Source: Alphaproteobacteria bacterium (GTDB lineage: Bacteria; Pseudomonadota; Alphaproteobacteria; Reyranellales; Reyranellaceae). Taken from it: a stretch of 48,139 nucleotides of DNA. The stretch is taken from NCBI GenBank assembly GCA_947474005.1, contig CANJHI010000021.1:1-48139 (forward strand), read 5' to 3'. Below the pieces are notes generated by a model, which saw only the letters and a list, made by a program, of their open reading frames with translations, searched no databases and was not told the origin of the DNA. Shown here piece after piece: positions 1-8,017 of the stretch. The stretch's first letter is position 1. Each line of letters opens with the position of its first letter. The position numbers were made by a program, and so were the translations under genes.

Positions 1-774
1 GTGGTGAGCGAACTGACCGATGCCGAATCGCGCGCCGCCTACGCCCAGCGCCAATGGGCGCGGCAAGAGGAGCTGGCCGTGAAGGGCATCCTCTCCGCCA
101 GCAAGCGCGACGAATCGCAGAACGACTCGCGCACCGCGGCCGATCGCGTGTCGGCGGTGCGCGAAAAACTGCGCCGCGTGCTGACGGCGCTCAACGGCGA
201 TCCCGAACTGCCGGCCGACGACCATCCGCTGGTGCGCGAGAAGAGCGCTGCCCGCGAGCGCGCGGCACTCGACCTCGCGCGCACGACGATTCACGCGCCG
301 GTCGACGGCGTGGTCGTGAACCTTCGCGTGCAGCGCGGCGAGCAGGTCAAGGCCGCGACGCCGCTGTTCGCCGTGGTGGCGGGCAGCCGGCCGTGGATCG
401 AGGCGAATTTCAAGGAAACCGAACTGACGCACGTGCGCGTGGGCCAGAAGGCGCGCGTCGTGCTCGACACCTATCCCGACGCGACCTGGGAGGCCGTCGT
501 CGAGAGCGTGAGCCCGGCGACCGGCGCGGAGTTCGCGATCCTGCCGCCGCAGAATGCCAGCGGCAACTGGGTCAAGGTGGTCCAGCGCCTGCCGGTCAAG
601 CTCCGCCTGCTGCCGCATGTCGGCGAGCCGCCGTTGCGCGCCGGCATGACGGCGACGGTGAGCATCGACACCGGCCGTCAACGAAGTGTCGGCGACGTCA
701 CCCAGATCTTCGGGGGCCGCCCGGCGCAGGCCGGCGAGCCGGCGGCGCAACAACCCGAGAAGCAGAGTCCCTAG
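1..774 (+). CDS. HlyD/EmrA-family efflux membrane-fusion protein, 5'-truncated by window edge
   Basis: This is the C-terminal part of a periplasmic adaptor that links an inner-membrane multidrug pump to an outer-membrane channel. Residues 1-95 read as a charged helical hairpin. A lipoyl/barrel half follows at 97-126 (IHAPVDGVVVNLRVQRGEQV), then the EmrA-type stretch around 130-222 (PWIEANFKETEL, SPATGAEFAILPPQNASGNW). EmrA proteins usually have about 350-390 residues and start with a cytoplasmic tail and one membrane span. Both are absent here, so the true start lies upstream of the window and the GTG at position 1 is not the real start. The stop codon overlaps the stop of the convergent isomerase gene by four bases (CTAG). 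The pump partner is not visible. Confidence 0.85.
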   Translation: MVSELTDAESRAAYAQRQWARQEELAVKGILSASKRDESQNDSRTAADRVSAVREKLRRVLTALNGDPELPADDHPLVREKSAARERAALDLARTTIHAPVDGVVVNLRVQRGEQVKAATPLFAVVAGSRPWIEANFKETELTHVRVGQKARVVLDTYPDATWEAVVESVSPATGAEFAILPPQNASGNWVKVVQRLPVKLRLLPHVGEPPLRAGMTATVSIDTGRQRSVGDVTQIFGGRPAQAGEPAAQQPEKQSP

Positions 775-1424
775 GGTCGCTTCGCGAGGCCCTTCTGCTG
801 CATGCGCCACTTGAGCTGATCGAAGCGATCCTGGCCGAAGAAGGGCTCGCCGTTGAAGACCATCAACGGCACCCCGTAGTGCCCGCCCTCGCGCTGGGCT
901 TCCTGGCTGGCCGTGATGATAGCATCGAGTCTTTCAGACTCTGCGGCGACCGCGGTGTCCATTTCGGCCAGATCGAGCCCGGCGCGTTCGGCAGCACGCG
1001 CAAGGTGGTCGCCCTCGTGCCAGTTCTTGATCTTGCCACCCCAGATCACGCCGCTCACCTCGTTCAGGAAAGCGAGCCCCTTGCCGCGCTCGGTCGCGGC
1101 CTGCCCGAGCCGCGTCAGGCGATGGATATGAGGTTGCTCCTTGGGATAGGTACGCGTCCTGGGATCCATCAGCACCGGATCTGGCGAGGCCCACGCGAAA
1201 GGCAGACCGACGTATTCGGCGCTGCGGAACACGTCGCGCAGGAAATAGGTGAACCACAAGGGATCGCTGCTGGAGAAGAAGCCGGGCTGACGGACCGCGA
1301 TCGGATAGACCACGCGGACGTTGGCCACGACGTCGTATTCCTTCTCCAGCAGCACGAGGCGCGGGGTCACCAGATACGAATAGGGCGAGCGGAAAGACCA
1401 GTAGAGGTCGTAGTGGAGCGTCAT
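771..1424 (-). CDS. DsbA-fold 2-hydroxychromene-2-carboxylate isomerase-like protein
   Basis: 217 residues with a thioredoxin/GST-kappa-like fold of the HCCA isomerase type. The N-terminus has the family signature WSFRSPYSYL at residues 9-18, with Ser13 and Ser16 where a glutathione-reactive serine normally sits. The C-terminus has the typical GVPLMVFNGEPFFGQDR motif. Family members carry out glutathione-dependent isomerisations in aromatic degradation, but the substrate here cannot be told. The ATG at 1424 was chosen because the signature begins there; upstream in-frame codons extend into the preceding gene. It is the last gene of a minus-strand run, 10 bp after the reductase gene, which suggests co-transcription with the ferredoxin and thiol dioxygenase. 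Confidence 0.8.
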   Translation of the reverse strand: MTLHYDLYWSFRSPYSYLVTPRLVLLEKEYDVVANVRVVYPIAVRQPGFFSSSDPLWFTYFLRDVFRSAEYVGLPFAWASPDPVLMDPRTRTYPKEQPHIHRLTRLGQAATERGKGLAFLNEVSGVIWGGKIKNWHEGDHLARAAERAGLDLAEMDTAVAAESERLDAIITASQEAQREGGHYGVPLMVFNGEPFFGQDRFDQLKWRMQQKGLAKRP

Positions 1425-1434
1425 GGGTGGAGGG

Positions 1435-2421
1435 TCACGGCGTGTAGAGGCCCTTCGAGGCGGCCAGGCTGACGCAGATCGATTCGATCGCATCGAGCGT
1501 CGGCGTATCGACGCCGGCGCTACGCGCGAAGGCCAGCGGCGCACGAACGATGGATTCGACTTCCATCGGCCGACCGAGTTCGTAGTCCTGAAGGATCGAC
1601 GGGCGGTGGTTTGGATAGACCCGCGTCGGGCCATAGCGCTGCTCGGGACTGTCGTCGAGGACGACGCCATGGGCCGCCGCCACGGCCAGCGCCTCGGCAT
1701 GGGCGCGGCGGCAGAGGCGGTTGATCTCCGGCGTCTTCTGGATCGTGTTGGGCTGGCCCAGCATGAGGCAGACCGTCGATCCGGTGAGATTGGCCATCAG
1801 CTTGTGCCAGATGTCGTATCGGATATCGCGCGTCGCCGGCGAAGCGATGCCGGCCGCCACAAGTGTCGCGCGGAGCGCATCGATGCGCGGGCTCGGGCGA
1901 TCGTCGGTCTCCGAGACCCACAGCGTGTTGCGCTCGGGGGAGATGTTGTGGACCACGCCGGGCTCGATGACATGGTTCGACGAGGTGACGACGGCGCCGA
2001 CCGCGCGGTCCAAGCCGACCGCCTTGGCGAGCGCGCCGCCGGGATCGAGCCGCGACAGATCGGGCGCCGGCGGCCGTCCGGCCGCAAGGCCGTGGCCGTA
2101 CCACCACGGAATGCCGTTCTGCACGAAGGCGACCGATGTGTCAGAGCGCAACAACGGGCCGACGTTCTCCGCCAGCACCGCCAGGCCCGACGATTTCATC
2201 GTGACCAGCACCGCATCCTGGGGGCCGAGGTCGGCCGGCCGGTCGCTGGCGTGGACCGGGACCACGATACGGCGATCGCCGGTCAGCAAGGTGAGGCCGC
2301 GGGCGCGGATGGCGTCGAGATGCGCCCCGCGGACCACCACCGACACCTCGTTGCCGGCCTCCGCCAGGCGCGCAGCGAAGTTGCCGCCAATCGAGCCCGC
2401 TCCGAAAACACAGATCCGCAT
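1435..2421 (-). CDS. 2-dehydropantoate 2-reductase family (PanE/ApbA-like) oxidoreductase
   Basis: 328 residues. A Rossmann NADPH-binding motif GAGSIGG lies at residues 7-13, Lys76 (TMKSSGL) is where the ketopantoate reductase family has its first catalytic lysine, and QNG at 101-103 is also characteristic. The C-terminal helical domain contains WHKLMANLTG. The family reduces 2-oxo acids such as ketopantoate, but many paralogues sit in catabolic operons. Here it lies between a ferredoxin and an HCCA-isomerase-like gene rather than with panB/panC, so a catabolic 2-ketoacid reductase is more likely than pantothenate synthesis. The panE symbol is withheld for that reason. Confidence 0.8.
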   Translation of the reverse strand: MRICVFGAGSIGGNFAARLAEAGNEVSVVVRGAHLDAIRARGLTLLTGDRRIVVPVHASDRPADLGPQDAVLVTMKSSGLAVLAENVGPLLRSDTSVAFVQNGIPWWYGHGLAAGRPPAPDLSRLDPGGALAKAVGLDRAVGAVVTSSNHVIEPGVVHNISPERNTLWVSETDDRPSPRIDALRATLVAAGIASPATRDIRYDIWHKLMANLTGSTVCLMLGQPNTIQKTPEINRLCRRAHAEALAVAAAHGVVLDDSPEQRYGPTRVYPNHRPSILQDYELGRPMEVESIVRAPLAFARSAGVDTPTLDAIESICVSLAASKGLYTP

Positions 2422-2430
2422 CGCTTCGTC

Positions 2431-2745
2431 CTACCGTTCGGCCCGGCTCAGCCAAGTGACGGTGAGGTCGCTGCGGGGACGGGCGCGGCAGGCGAGTGTC
2501 TGGCCCGCCTTGATCTGCTGCGGGCTGAGCGAGGCATCGCCGCGCGGCATCAAAGTAACCTTGCCCGCGTCCAGGTGGCAGGTGCAGGTGCCGCAGTTAC
2601 CGGTGGCGCAGGCAAAGGGAAAGTCGATGCCGGCGGCGAGAGCTGCTTCCAGCACAGTCTGGTTGGCCGCGCAGTCGATAGTCTGCTGGGTGTTGGCGAT
2701 CGTCAGGCGATGCGACTTTGGAGTGCGGGCCATGCGGGGGCTCAC
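2431..2745 (-). CDS. plant/vertebrate-type 2Fe-2S ferredoxin
   Basis: A small ferredoxin of 104 residues. The four cluster cysteines are C46, C51, C54 and C86, in the pattern C-x4-C-x2-C-x31-C (FACATGNCGTCTC, then TLACRAR). Such proteins pass single electrons to oxygenases or hydroxylases in the cytoplasm. The GTG start at 2745 overlaps the TGA stop of the thiol dioxygenase gene by four bases, which implies translational coupling. An ATG at 2733 (MARTPK) is the alternative start and would shorten it by four residues. No ferredoxin reductase or terminal oxygenase of the Rieske type is adjacent, so its electron partner is unknown. Confidence 0.85.
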   Translation of the reverse strand: MSPRMARTPKSHRLTIANTQQTIDCAANQTVLEAALAAGIDFPFACATGNCGTCTCHLDAGKVTLMPRGDASLSPQQIKAGQTLACRARPRSDLTVTWLSRAER

Positions 2746-3326
2746 GCCATCGCCGCGTGGCGACGCGACGGCGTCGACCGGACCGAATTGAACTGCGGGA
2801 CGTACCAGGACACCGACGGAAAGCGTACCAGGGCATAGCCGTAGAGCGCCAGGCCGATCGCCGGTGCGTCACCCACCACCACGGTGCTGTGGATGTCGTG
2901 GTCGGCCATCGCCATGCCGCCGCCCGGCTCGACCATCACCTCACCCACCTGCTCCACGGTAGCGTAGCCGGGCCTAGCGAGGCTGTCGGTGCGGCGGAAG
3001 AATTTGTGGCATTCGCGACCGGAGACGGCGGCGTTGATGCACCAGATACCGTGATCGTGCGGGGCGGCTTCCTTGCCCGGCAGGCTGATCGTCAGATAAA
3101 GCCCGTGGCCGTCGTTGTCCTCGACCAGCAGCGGATGGTTGCGGCCCTCCGCCACCGGCATGGCGAAATCGGCGAGCGGAAACAGCTCCGCCTTTGCTGC
3201 CAACGCCACCAGCTTCAGCTTGAGCGCATGCAGGGCCGAGGGCGTGATGCCTTCCTTGGCTGTGATGGCATGGACGTCAGCCATCAGCTTCGCGGCGGCG
3301 CGGTTTCGCTTGTCGGAGACGGTCAT
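2742..3326 (-). CDS. cysteine dioxygenase-like cupin thiol dioxygenase
   Basis: 194 residues with a cupin core. The iron-binding HxH is H90/H92 (PHDHGIW), followed by GRE at 103-105 and the third histidine H146 (DHDIHSTVV), as in bacterial cysteine or 3-mercaptopropionate dioxygenases. These oxidise a thiol to a sulfinic acid with O2 and Fe(II) in the cytoplasm. The start at 3326 (MTVSDKRNR) gives the usual family length; a longer reading frame upstream crosses the divergent promoter region. It heads the minus-strand operon with the ferredoxin, reductase and isomerase, and it diverges from a TauD dioxygenase. An organosulfur substrate is plausible, but which thiol cannot be read from the sequence. 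Confidence 0.78.
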   Translation of the reverse strand: MTVSDKRNRAAAKLMADVHAITAKEGITPSALHALKLKLVALAAKAELFPLADFAMPVAEGRNHPLLVEDNDGHGLYLTISLPGKEAAPHDHGIWCINAAVSGRECHKFFRRTDSLARPGYATVEQVGEVMVEPGGGMAMADHDIHSTVVVGDAPAIGLALYGYALVRFPSVSWYVPQFNSVRSTPSRRHAAMA

Positions 3327-3450
3327 GAAGGAGGTTCCCCTTGTTGCGAGAATGGTACGGGCTAGGCCTCCCAGGCGGCAAGGGGTAGACTTCCGGCAGA
3401 GGCGCACAAGCGTCCAGGATCGACGCCAAGGATCGATGGAGGAACCCGAC

Positions 3451-4314
3451 ATGGCACGCACTCTCAGCATCGAACCCCTGGCAGGCACGTCGTTCGGCGC
3501 CGTGGTGACGGGTGTGAAAGTGGCCGCGCTCGACGACGCCACCTGGCGCGAGCTCCATACGGCTTGGCTGAAGCACGCGCTCCTCATCTTCCCCGACCAG
3601 CACCTGAAGCGCGACGAACAGATCGCCTTCGCCAAGCGCTTCGGGCCGCTCGAGTTCGAGATGGCCGCGATCAGCAACGTCAAATCCGATGGCTCACTGC
3701 GTATCGAGGCCGACAACGACGACGTGATGAAGATCCTGAAAGGCAATATGGGCTGGCATTGCGACAGCACTTATATGCCGGTGCAGGCCAAGGGCGCGGT
3801 GTTCAGCGCCGAAGTGGTGCCGAGCATCGGCGGCCGCACTGGCTTTGCCGACATGCGCGCGGCCTGGGATGCGCTCGACGAGGCGCTCAAGGCCAGGATC
3901 GAGACGCTCACCGCCCATCACTCCCTGCATCACAGCCAGTCCAAGCTCGGCCATCAGACCAAGAAGCGCGACGGCGAATACAGCGGCTACGGCCTGCACG
4001 ACGGGCCGGTGCCGCTCAGGCAACTGGTGAAGGTCCATCCCGAGACCGGCCGCAAGTCGCTGCTGATCGGCCGCCACGCCCACAACATTCCGGGCCTGGA
4101 CAAGGCAGAGTCAGAGCGGCTGCTGCAGGAGTTGGTTGATTTCGCCTGCCAGCCGCCGCGCATCTACCATCACGACTGGACGGCCGGCGACGCGGTGGTG
4201 TGGGACAACCGCTGCCTGCTCCACCAGGCGACGCCCTGGGATATGACGCAACCGCGCGTGATGTGGCACAGCCGGATCGCCGGCAATCCGGCGAGCGAAG
4301 CCGCGCTCAACTAG
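3451..4314 (+). CDS. TauD/TfdA-family 2-oxoglutarate-dependent dioxygenase
   Basis: 287 residues. The Fe(II) facial triad is H103-x-D105 (GWHCDSTY) and H259 (CLLHQATPWD), with R270 or R275 as the 2-oxoglutarate-binding arginine. WDNR at 251-254 is typical of the family. Relatives hydroxylate taurine, 2,4-D-type aryloxy acids or sulfate esters. The start at 3451 has a GGAGG-like ribosome site (gatggaggaacccgac); an upstream ATG at 3436 in the same frame has none. It is the first gene of a plus-strand trio, 31 bp before an exported lactonase-like gene. The neighbouring thiol dioxygenase hints at organosulfur chemistry, but this is inference. Confidence 0.85.
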   Translation: MARTLSIEPLAGTSFGAVVTGVKVAALDDATWRELHTAWLKHALLIFPDQHLKRDEQIAFAKRFGPLEFEMAAISNVKSDGSLRIEADNDDVMKILKGNMGWHCDSTYMPVQAKGAVFSAEVVPSIGGRTGFADMRAAWDALDEALKARIETLTAHHSLHHSQSKLGHQTKKRDGEYSGYGLHDGPVPLRQLVKVHPETGRKSLLIGRHAHNIPGLDKAESERLLQELVDFACQPPRIYHHDWTAGDAVVWDNRCLLHQATPWDMTQPRVMWHSRIAGNPASEAALN

Positions 4315-4345
4315 ACGAACGAATGACTTTCCCTGGGAGGGGACC

Positions 4346-5464
4346 ATGGCAACAGGACATCGCGGCGGACTCAGGACTGCCTTGTCGATGGCGCTCGCCC
4401 TGATACTGGCCACCGTCGCCCTGCCGGCGAGCGCCGCGACCTTCGTATATGTCGGCTGCACCGACAGCAACGAGATCCAGGTTCTGCGGCTCGATCCCAA
4501 GACAGGCGATCTTGCCGAGGTCGAAAAGGTCACGATCCCCGGCATCGTCAAGACGGCGGGCTCGACCCCGATGGCGATCAGCCCTGACAAGAAATTCCTG
4601 TTCGCAGCGACCCGCGGCGAGCCGATGGTGGCAGCGAGCTTCAGGATCGATCCCGCGACCGGCAGGCTCAGCCACGTGGCCAATGGTCCGCTCGACGGCA
4701 GCATGGCCTACATCACGACCGACCGCACCGGCCGCTACCTGCTCGCGGCCTCCTACCCCCACAACAAGGTCACGGTGAACCCGATCGCGCCGGATGGCAC
4801 GGTGCAGAAGCCCTCGCAGATCGTGCCGACCGAACCCAACGCGCACGCCATCCAGCCCGACGCCAGCAACCGCTTCGTGCTGGCGACCAGCCTGGGCGGC
4901 AACCTCGTCCGGCAGTTCCGCTTCGATCCGGCGACCGGAACATTGACGCCCAACGATCCCCCGGCGGAGGCGGTGAAAGGCACCGCCAACCCGGGCCCGC
5001 GCCACTTCGCCTTCCACCCGACCAACGGGCGCGTCTATTTGCTGAACGAGCTCGAAGCCTCGCTCGCCGTCTTCACCTATGATCCCAAGACCGGCACGCT
5101 GAAGGAGCAGCAGACGATCAGCGCACTGCCGGCCAAGGCGCCGGAGAAGATCTGGGCGGCCGACATCCACCTGACGCCCGATGGCAAATTCCTCTACGCC
5201 ACCGAACGGGGCACCAGCACGATCGCAGGCTTCAAGATCGATCCGGCGAACGGATCGCTCTCGCTCATCGAGCATACGGTGACCGAACAGCAGCCGCGCG
5301 GCTTCGCCATCGATTCGACCGGCCGCTATCTCTACGCGGTGGGCCAGCTCTCCGATTCGATGACGAGCTACGCCATCGATCCCGCCACCGGCAAGCTCAC
5401 CAAGCTGAAGCAATACAAGGTGGGCAAGAACCCGAACTGGGTCGAGATCGTCGACCTGCCCTGA
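4346..5464 (+). CDS. exported lactonase-family seven-bladed beta-propeller (Pgl-like)
   Basis: 372 residues. A Sec signal peptide occupies about residues 1-30, with cleavage after PASA. The rest is a series of propeller blades with repeated phrases such as DPKTGDL, DPATGRL, DPATGTL and DPANGSL, as in the cycloisomerase/6-phosphogluconolactonase (COG2706) family. Cytoplasmic Pgl acts in the pentose phosphate pathway. The signal peptide here places this protein in the periplasm, so a lactone or other sugar-derived substrate outside the cytoplasm is more likely. The ribosome site is gggaggggacc directly before the ATG. It sits between the TauD and amidohydrolase genes with short gaps and is probably co-transcribed. 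Confidence 0.8.
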   Translation: MATGHRGGLRTALSMALALILATVALPASAATFVYVGCTDSNEIQVLRLDPKTGDLAEVEKVTIPGIVKTAGSTPMAISPDKKFLFAATRGEPMVAASFRIDPATGRLSHVANGPLDGSMAYITTDRTGRYLLAASYPHNKVTVNPIAPDGTVQKPSQIVPTEPNAHAIQPDASNRFVLATSLGGNLVRQFRFDPATGTLTPNDPPAEAVKGTANPGPRHFAFHPTNGRVYLLNELEASLAVFTYDPKTGTLKEQQTISALPAKAPEKIWAADIHLTPDGKFLYATERGTSTIAGFKIDPANGSLSLIEHTVTEQQPRGFAIDSTGRYLYAVGQLSDSMTSYAIDPATGKLTKLKQYKVGKNPNWVEIVDLP

Positions 5465-5485
5465 TCAAAGTCCCCGGAGGAGCCA

Positions 5486-6577
5486 ATGACCACGCGTCGA
5501 AATTTCCTCAAGGCGTCCACTGCCGCAGCTACCGGGATCGTCTTCTGCAGCTGCGGCCTGCTCGACGCCCGCGCGCAACAACCGGGACGCACCCTGCCCG
5601 TTGCCGTCAACGGCAAGCGGGTAAAAACCATCGACGTCCATGCCCATTGCCATTTCAGAGAGGCCGGCGCGCTGCTGGGCGCCGATGCTGCCGCAGCGCA
5701 GTTGCCACCAGTGCGGGGCGCGGCCGAGGCCTTCATCGAGATCGACCAGCGTCTGAAAGCCATGGACGGCCAGGCGGTCGACATGGAGGTGCTGTCGATC
5801 AATCCCTTCTGGTATGGCCGGGACCGTGATCTCGCCGCCCAGATCGTAAAAATCCAGAACGAGAAACTGGCCGAGCTCTGCGCCAGCAAGCCCGATCGCT
5901 TCGCAGCCTTCGCCTCGCTCACCCTGCAGGCACCCGACCTTGCCGTGCAGGAACTCGAGACCGCGATCAAGAAGCAGGGTCTGAAGGGCGCCGCGATAGG
6001 CGGAGTCGTCGCAGGTGTCGAATTCTCCGACCCCAAGTTCTATCCGGTGTGGGCCAAGGCCGAGGAGCTGGGCGCCGTGCTGTTCATTCATCCCCAGGGC
6101 ACGCCGGAACTCGGAAAGCGCCTCAGCGGCAACGGCTGGCTCGGCAACACCATCGGCAATCCGCTCGAGACCGCCATCGCGCTTTCGCATCTGATCTTCG
6201 AGGGTACGCTCGACCGCTTCCCTGGCCTGAAGGTGATCGCCGCCCACGGCGGCGGCTTTCTGCCGTCCTACGCCGATCGTTCGGATCATGCCTGCATGGT
6301 GGGCCCCGCCGGCTGCAATCCCAACATCGTGCTGAAGAAGAAGCCGACGGAATATCTGAAGCAGCTCTATTTCGATTCGCTGATCTTCGAGCCCGAGGCG
6401 CTGCGCCATCTCGCGGCCCAGGTCGGCTCGAGCCAGATCGTGCTCGGCAGCGACTATCCCTATCCCTGGGAGCTGCACCCGGTGGACCGCATCTTCGCCG
6501 CCACCTCGTTCAGCGACGACGAAAAAGCCGCCATCCTGGGCACCACGGCGGCCAAGCTGCTCAAGATCCCGACCTAG
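5486..6577 (+). CDS. Tat-exported amidohydrolase-2 family (ACMSD-like) metal hydrolase/decarboxylase
   Basis: 363 residues. The N-terminus is a twin-arginine signal (RRNFLKAS at 4-11) with likely cleavage after DARA30. The TIM-barrel metal motif DVHAHCH spans 50-56, and later landmarks are FIHPQGTPE, AAHGGGFLPSY and the metal or catalytic aspartate in LGSDYPYPWE. The family includes ACMSD and gamma-resorcylate decarboxylases. A Tat signal implies that it folds with its metal in the cytoplasm and works in the periplasm, as does the lactonase-like neighbour 21 bp upstream. A strong ribosome site (cggaggagcc) supports the start. The gene ends 1 bp before the end of the convergent membrane-protein gene. 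Confidence 0.82.
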   Translation: MTTRRNFLKASTAAATGIVFCSCGLLDARAQQPGRTLPVAVNGKRVKTIDVHAHCHFREAGALLGADAAAAQLPPVRGAAEAFIEIDQRLKAMDGQAVDMEVLSINPFWYGRDRDLAAQIVKIQNEKLAELCASKPDRFAAFASLTLQAPDLAVQELETAIKKQGLKGAAIGGVVAGVEFSDPKFYPVWAKAEELGAVLFIHPQGTPELGKRLSGNGWLGNTIGNPLETAIALSHLIFEGTLDRFPGLKVIAAHGGGFLPSYADRSDHACMVGPAGCNPNIVLKKKPTEYLKQLYFDSLIFEPEALRHLAAQVGSSQIVLGSDYPYPWELHPVDRIFAATSFSDDEKAAILGTTAAKLLKIPT

Positions 6578-6578
6578 A

Positions 6579-7349
6579 TCAGTGCGGCGGCATCGGAATG
6601 AAGAGCGGCGGCGCGCCGGCGCTGCCAGGTGGTCTCAGATAGACATAGAACGGCGTCCGGCGCTCGACGACGTCGTCGCCCGGCTGCGCCCTTTGGCTCA
6701 CCAGCAGGTCGTCCTGGATGCGGACATGCATGTAGCCCGGCATGAGCTGGGCCCAGTTGGCGACGTCGGGCGTGAACAGGACGTCGTAGGCATAGTCCTT
6801 GGCAACAGTGACGACACCGGCGCCGCCTGGATCGGCGGGCTTTGACGGCACCTGCTGCCAGACCATGCCGGACTGCACATAGACCGCCACGGGATTGATC
6901 ATGACGTAGAGCGGGCCATCCGGGCTGGTGTTCTGCAGCGAGAGCGTCATGCGGAACGATTTGCCGTCGGCCGTGGCAACGATGCGCCTGAGCTCGACAT
7001 AGAGCGACCGCATCGCCGTATTCTCGAGTTCCAGCCGCGCCTGGCGCTGCTGCTTCACGAGATGGGACTGGTAGCGGCCGACGCCGGCATCGATGGCGAA
7101 GGCCAGCATCACCATCACAACGACACCCAGCAGCACCGGCGAATGCCAGAGGCCGGAAGAACGCCCGAGCTTCGAGGTGACCTCGGCCGGTGCCGGCATT
7201 TCCTTGCGCGGCGCCTCGCGCAACTGGTCGATCAGCGCGCCTCGCATTTCGGCCCGTCGCTTCGCCAGCCTCAACCCGGACTGCGCGGCCGCAAGCTGCC
7301 GCCGGAGATCGCGGATCAGCTCGTCCTTGTCGAGAGGTTCACCACTCAT
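6579..7349 (-). CDS. single-span membrane protein of the propeller/ABC operon, function unknown
   Basis: 256 residues. Residues 1-55 form a charged, probably coiled cytoplasmic segment (DELIRDLRRQLAAAQ). One membrane span covers about 69-90, followed by a periplasmic domain that reads as beta-rich (TLSLQNTSPDGPLYVMINP, TPFYVYLRPPG). No family is recognised. Its ATG overlaps the TGA of the ATPase gene by four bases, so it is translationally coupled to an ABC transporter and is the last gene of the operon that starts with the copper-type propeller. A role as a membrane-anchored periplasmic partner of the permease, in delivery or assembly, is inference from position only. Confidence 0.7.
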   Translation of the reverse strand: MSGEPLDKDELIRDLRRQLAAAQSGLRLAKRRAEMRGALIDQLREAPRKEMPAPAEVTSKLGRSSGLWHSPVLLGVVVMVMLAFAIDAGVGRYQSHLVKQQRQARLELENTAMRSLYVELRRIVATADGKSFRMTLSLQNTSPDGPLYVMINPVAVYVQSGMVWQQVPSKPADPGGAGVVTVAKDYAYDVLFTPDVANWAQLMPGYMHVRIQDDLLVSQRAQPGDDVVERRTPFYVYLRPPGSAGAPPLFIPMPPH

Positions 7350-8014
7350 GTGACGATCGCACCGTTGGCGATATGGACGATCTGCCCGGCCTGTTCGGCC
7401 AGGGCAAGATTGTGCGTGACCAGAATAAGCGTGGTCCCGATCTCGCGATTGACAGCCAGCAGCTCGTCCATGATCTCGATCTCGGTCTGCTCGTCGAGAT
7501 CGGAGGTCGGCTCGTCAGCCAGCAGGAGCGCGGGATCGTTGATCAACGCGCGCGCGATCGCGGCACGACGCTGTTCACCGGCGGAAATCTCCGAAGGGTA
7601 GGCGTCGAGATACCCGCCCAGCCCCATGCGATCGAGCAGGCTAGAAGCCTTGGCGTAGGTCGCGGCAGTCGACTGCCGCCGGCCCAGCATCGCCGGCAGG
7701 GCGACATTGTCGATCAGGCGCAGTGTCGGCAGCAGGCTCGCGAACTGGAAGACGTAGCCGATCCTTTCATTGCGGAAGGCCGCCAGCGCAGTCTCCGACA
7801 GGCGCCACACGTCGGTGCCGCCCACTTCCACCGTGCCCGCCGAGGGACGGCTGAGGCCGCCCACCATCGCCATCAAAGTCGACTTGCCGGAGCCGGAGCG
7901 ACCGATGATGGCGACGAACCGGCCCGCCGCCACATCGAGATCGATGCCGGCGACGGCGGTCACGAGGCCGCGCTCGGTCTTGTAGCTCTTACTGACCTGG
8001 CGGCATGCGAGCAT
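7346..8014 (-). CDS. LolD/MacB-type ABC transporter ATP-binding protein
   Basis: 222 residues, the usual length of a LolD/FtsE-type ATPase. The Walker A motif is GRSGSGKST at 38-46, followed by a Q-loop (YVFQFASLLPTL), the signature ISAGEQRRAAIARAL (Ala replaces the first Gly of LSGGQ), Walker B LLLADEPTSDLD and the switch histidine in LVTHNL. ATPases of this class power mechanotransmission through FtsX-fold permeases rather than import or export across the inner membrane. It lies 3 bp after the permease gene and overlaps the following membrane-protein gene. In this context it probably energises handling or maturation of the periplasmic propeller protein. Confidence 0.88.
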   Translation of the reverse strand: MLACRQVSKSYKTERGLVTAVAGIDLDVAAGRFVAIIGRSGSGKSTLMAMVGGLSRPSAGTVEVGGTDVWRLSETALAAFRNERIGYVFQFASLLPTLRLIDNVALPAMLGRRQSTAATYAKASSLLDRMGLGGYLDAYPSEISAGEQRRAAIARALINDPALLLADEPTSDLDEQTEIEIMDELLAVNREIGTTLILVTHNLALAEQAGQIVHIANGAIVT

Positions 8015-8017
8015 CGC

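Noticed and set aside
54-1472. Very long plus-strand open frames across 54-1472, 1423-2838 and 2718-3365
   Set aside because: They are Arg/Ala-rich antisense or out-of-frame readings of the real genes, common in G+C-rich DNA, and match no family.
1435-2421. Assignment of the reductase as the pantothenate enzyme panE
   Set aside because: Family residues fit, but the gene lies in a ferredoxin/dioxygenase operon and not with pantothenate genes, so only the family is claimed.
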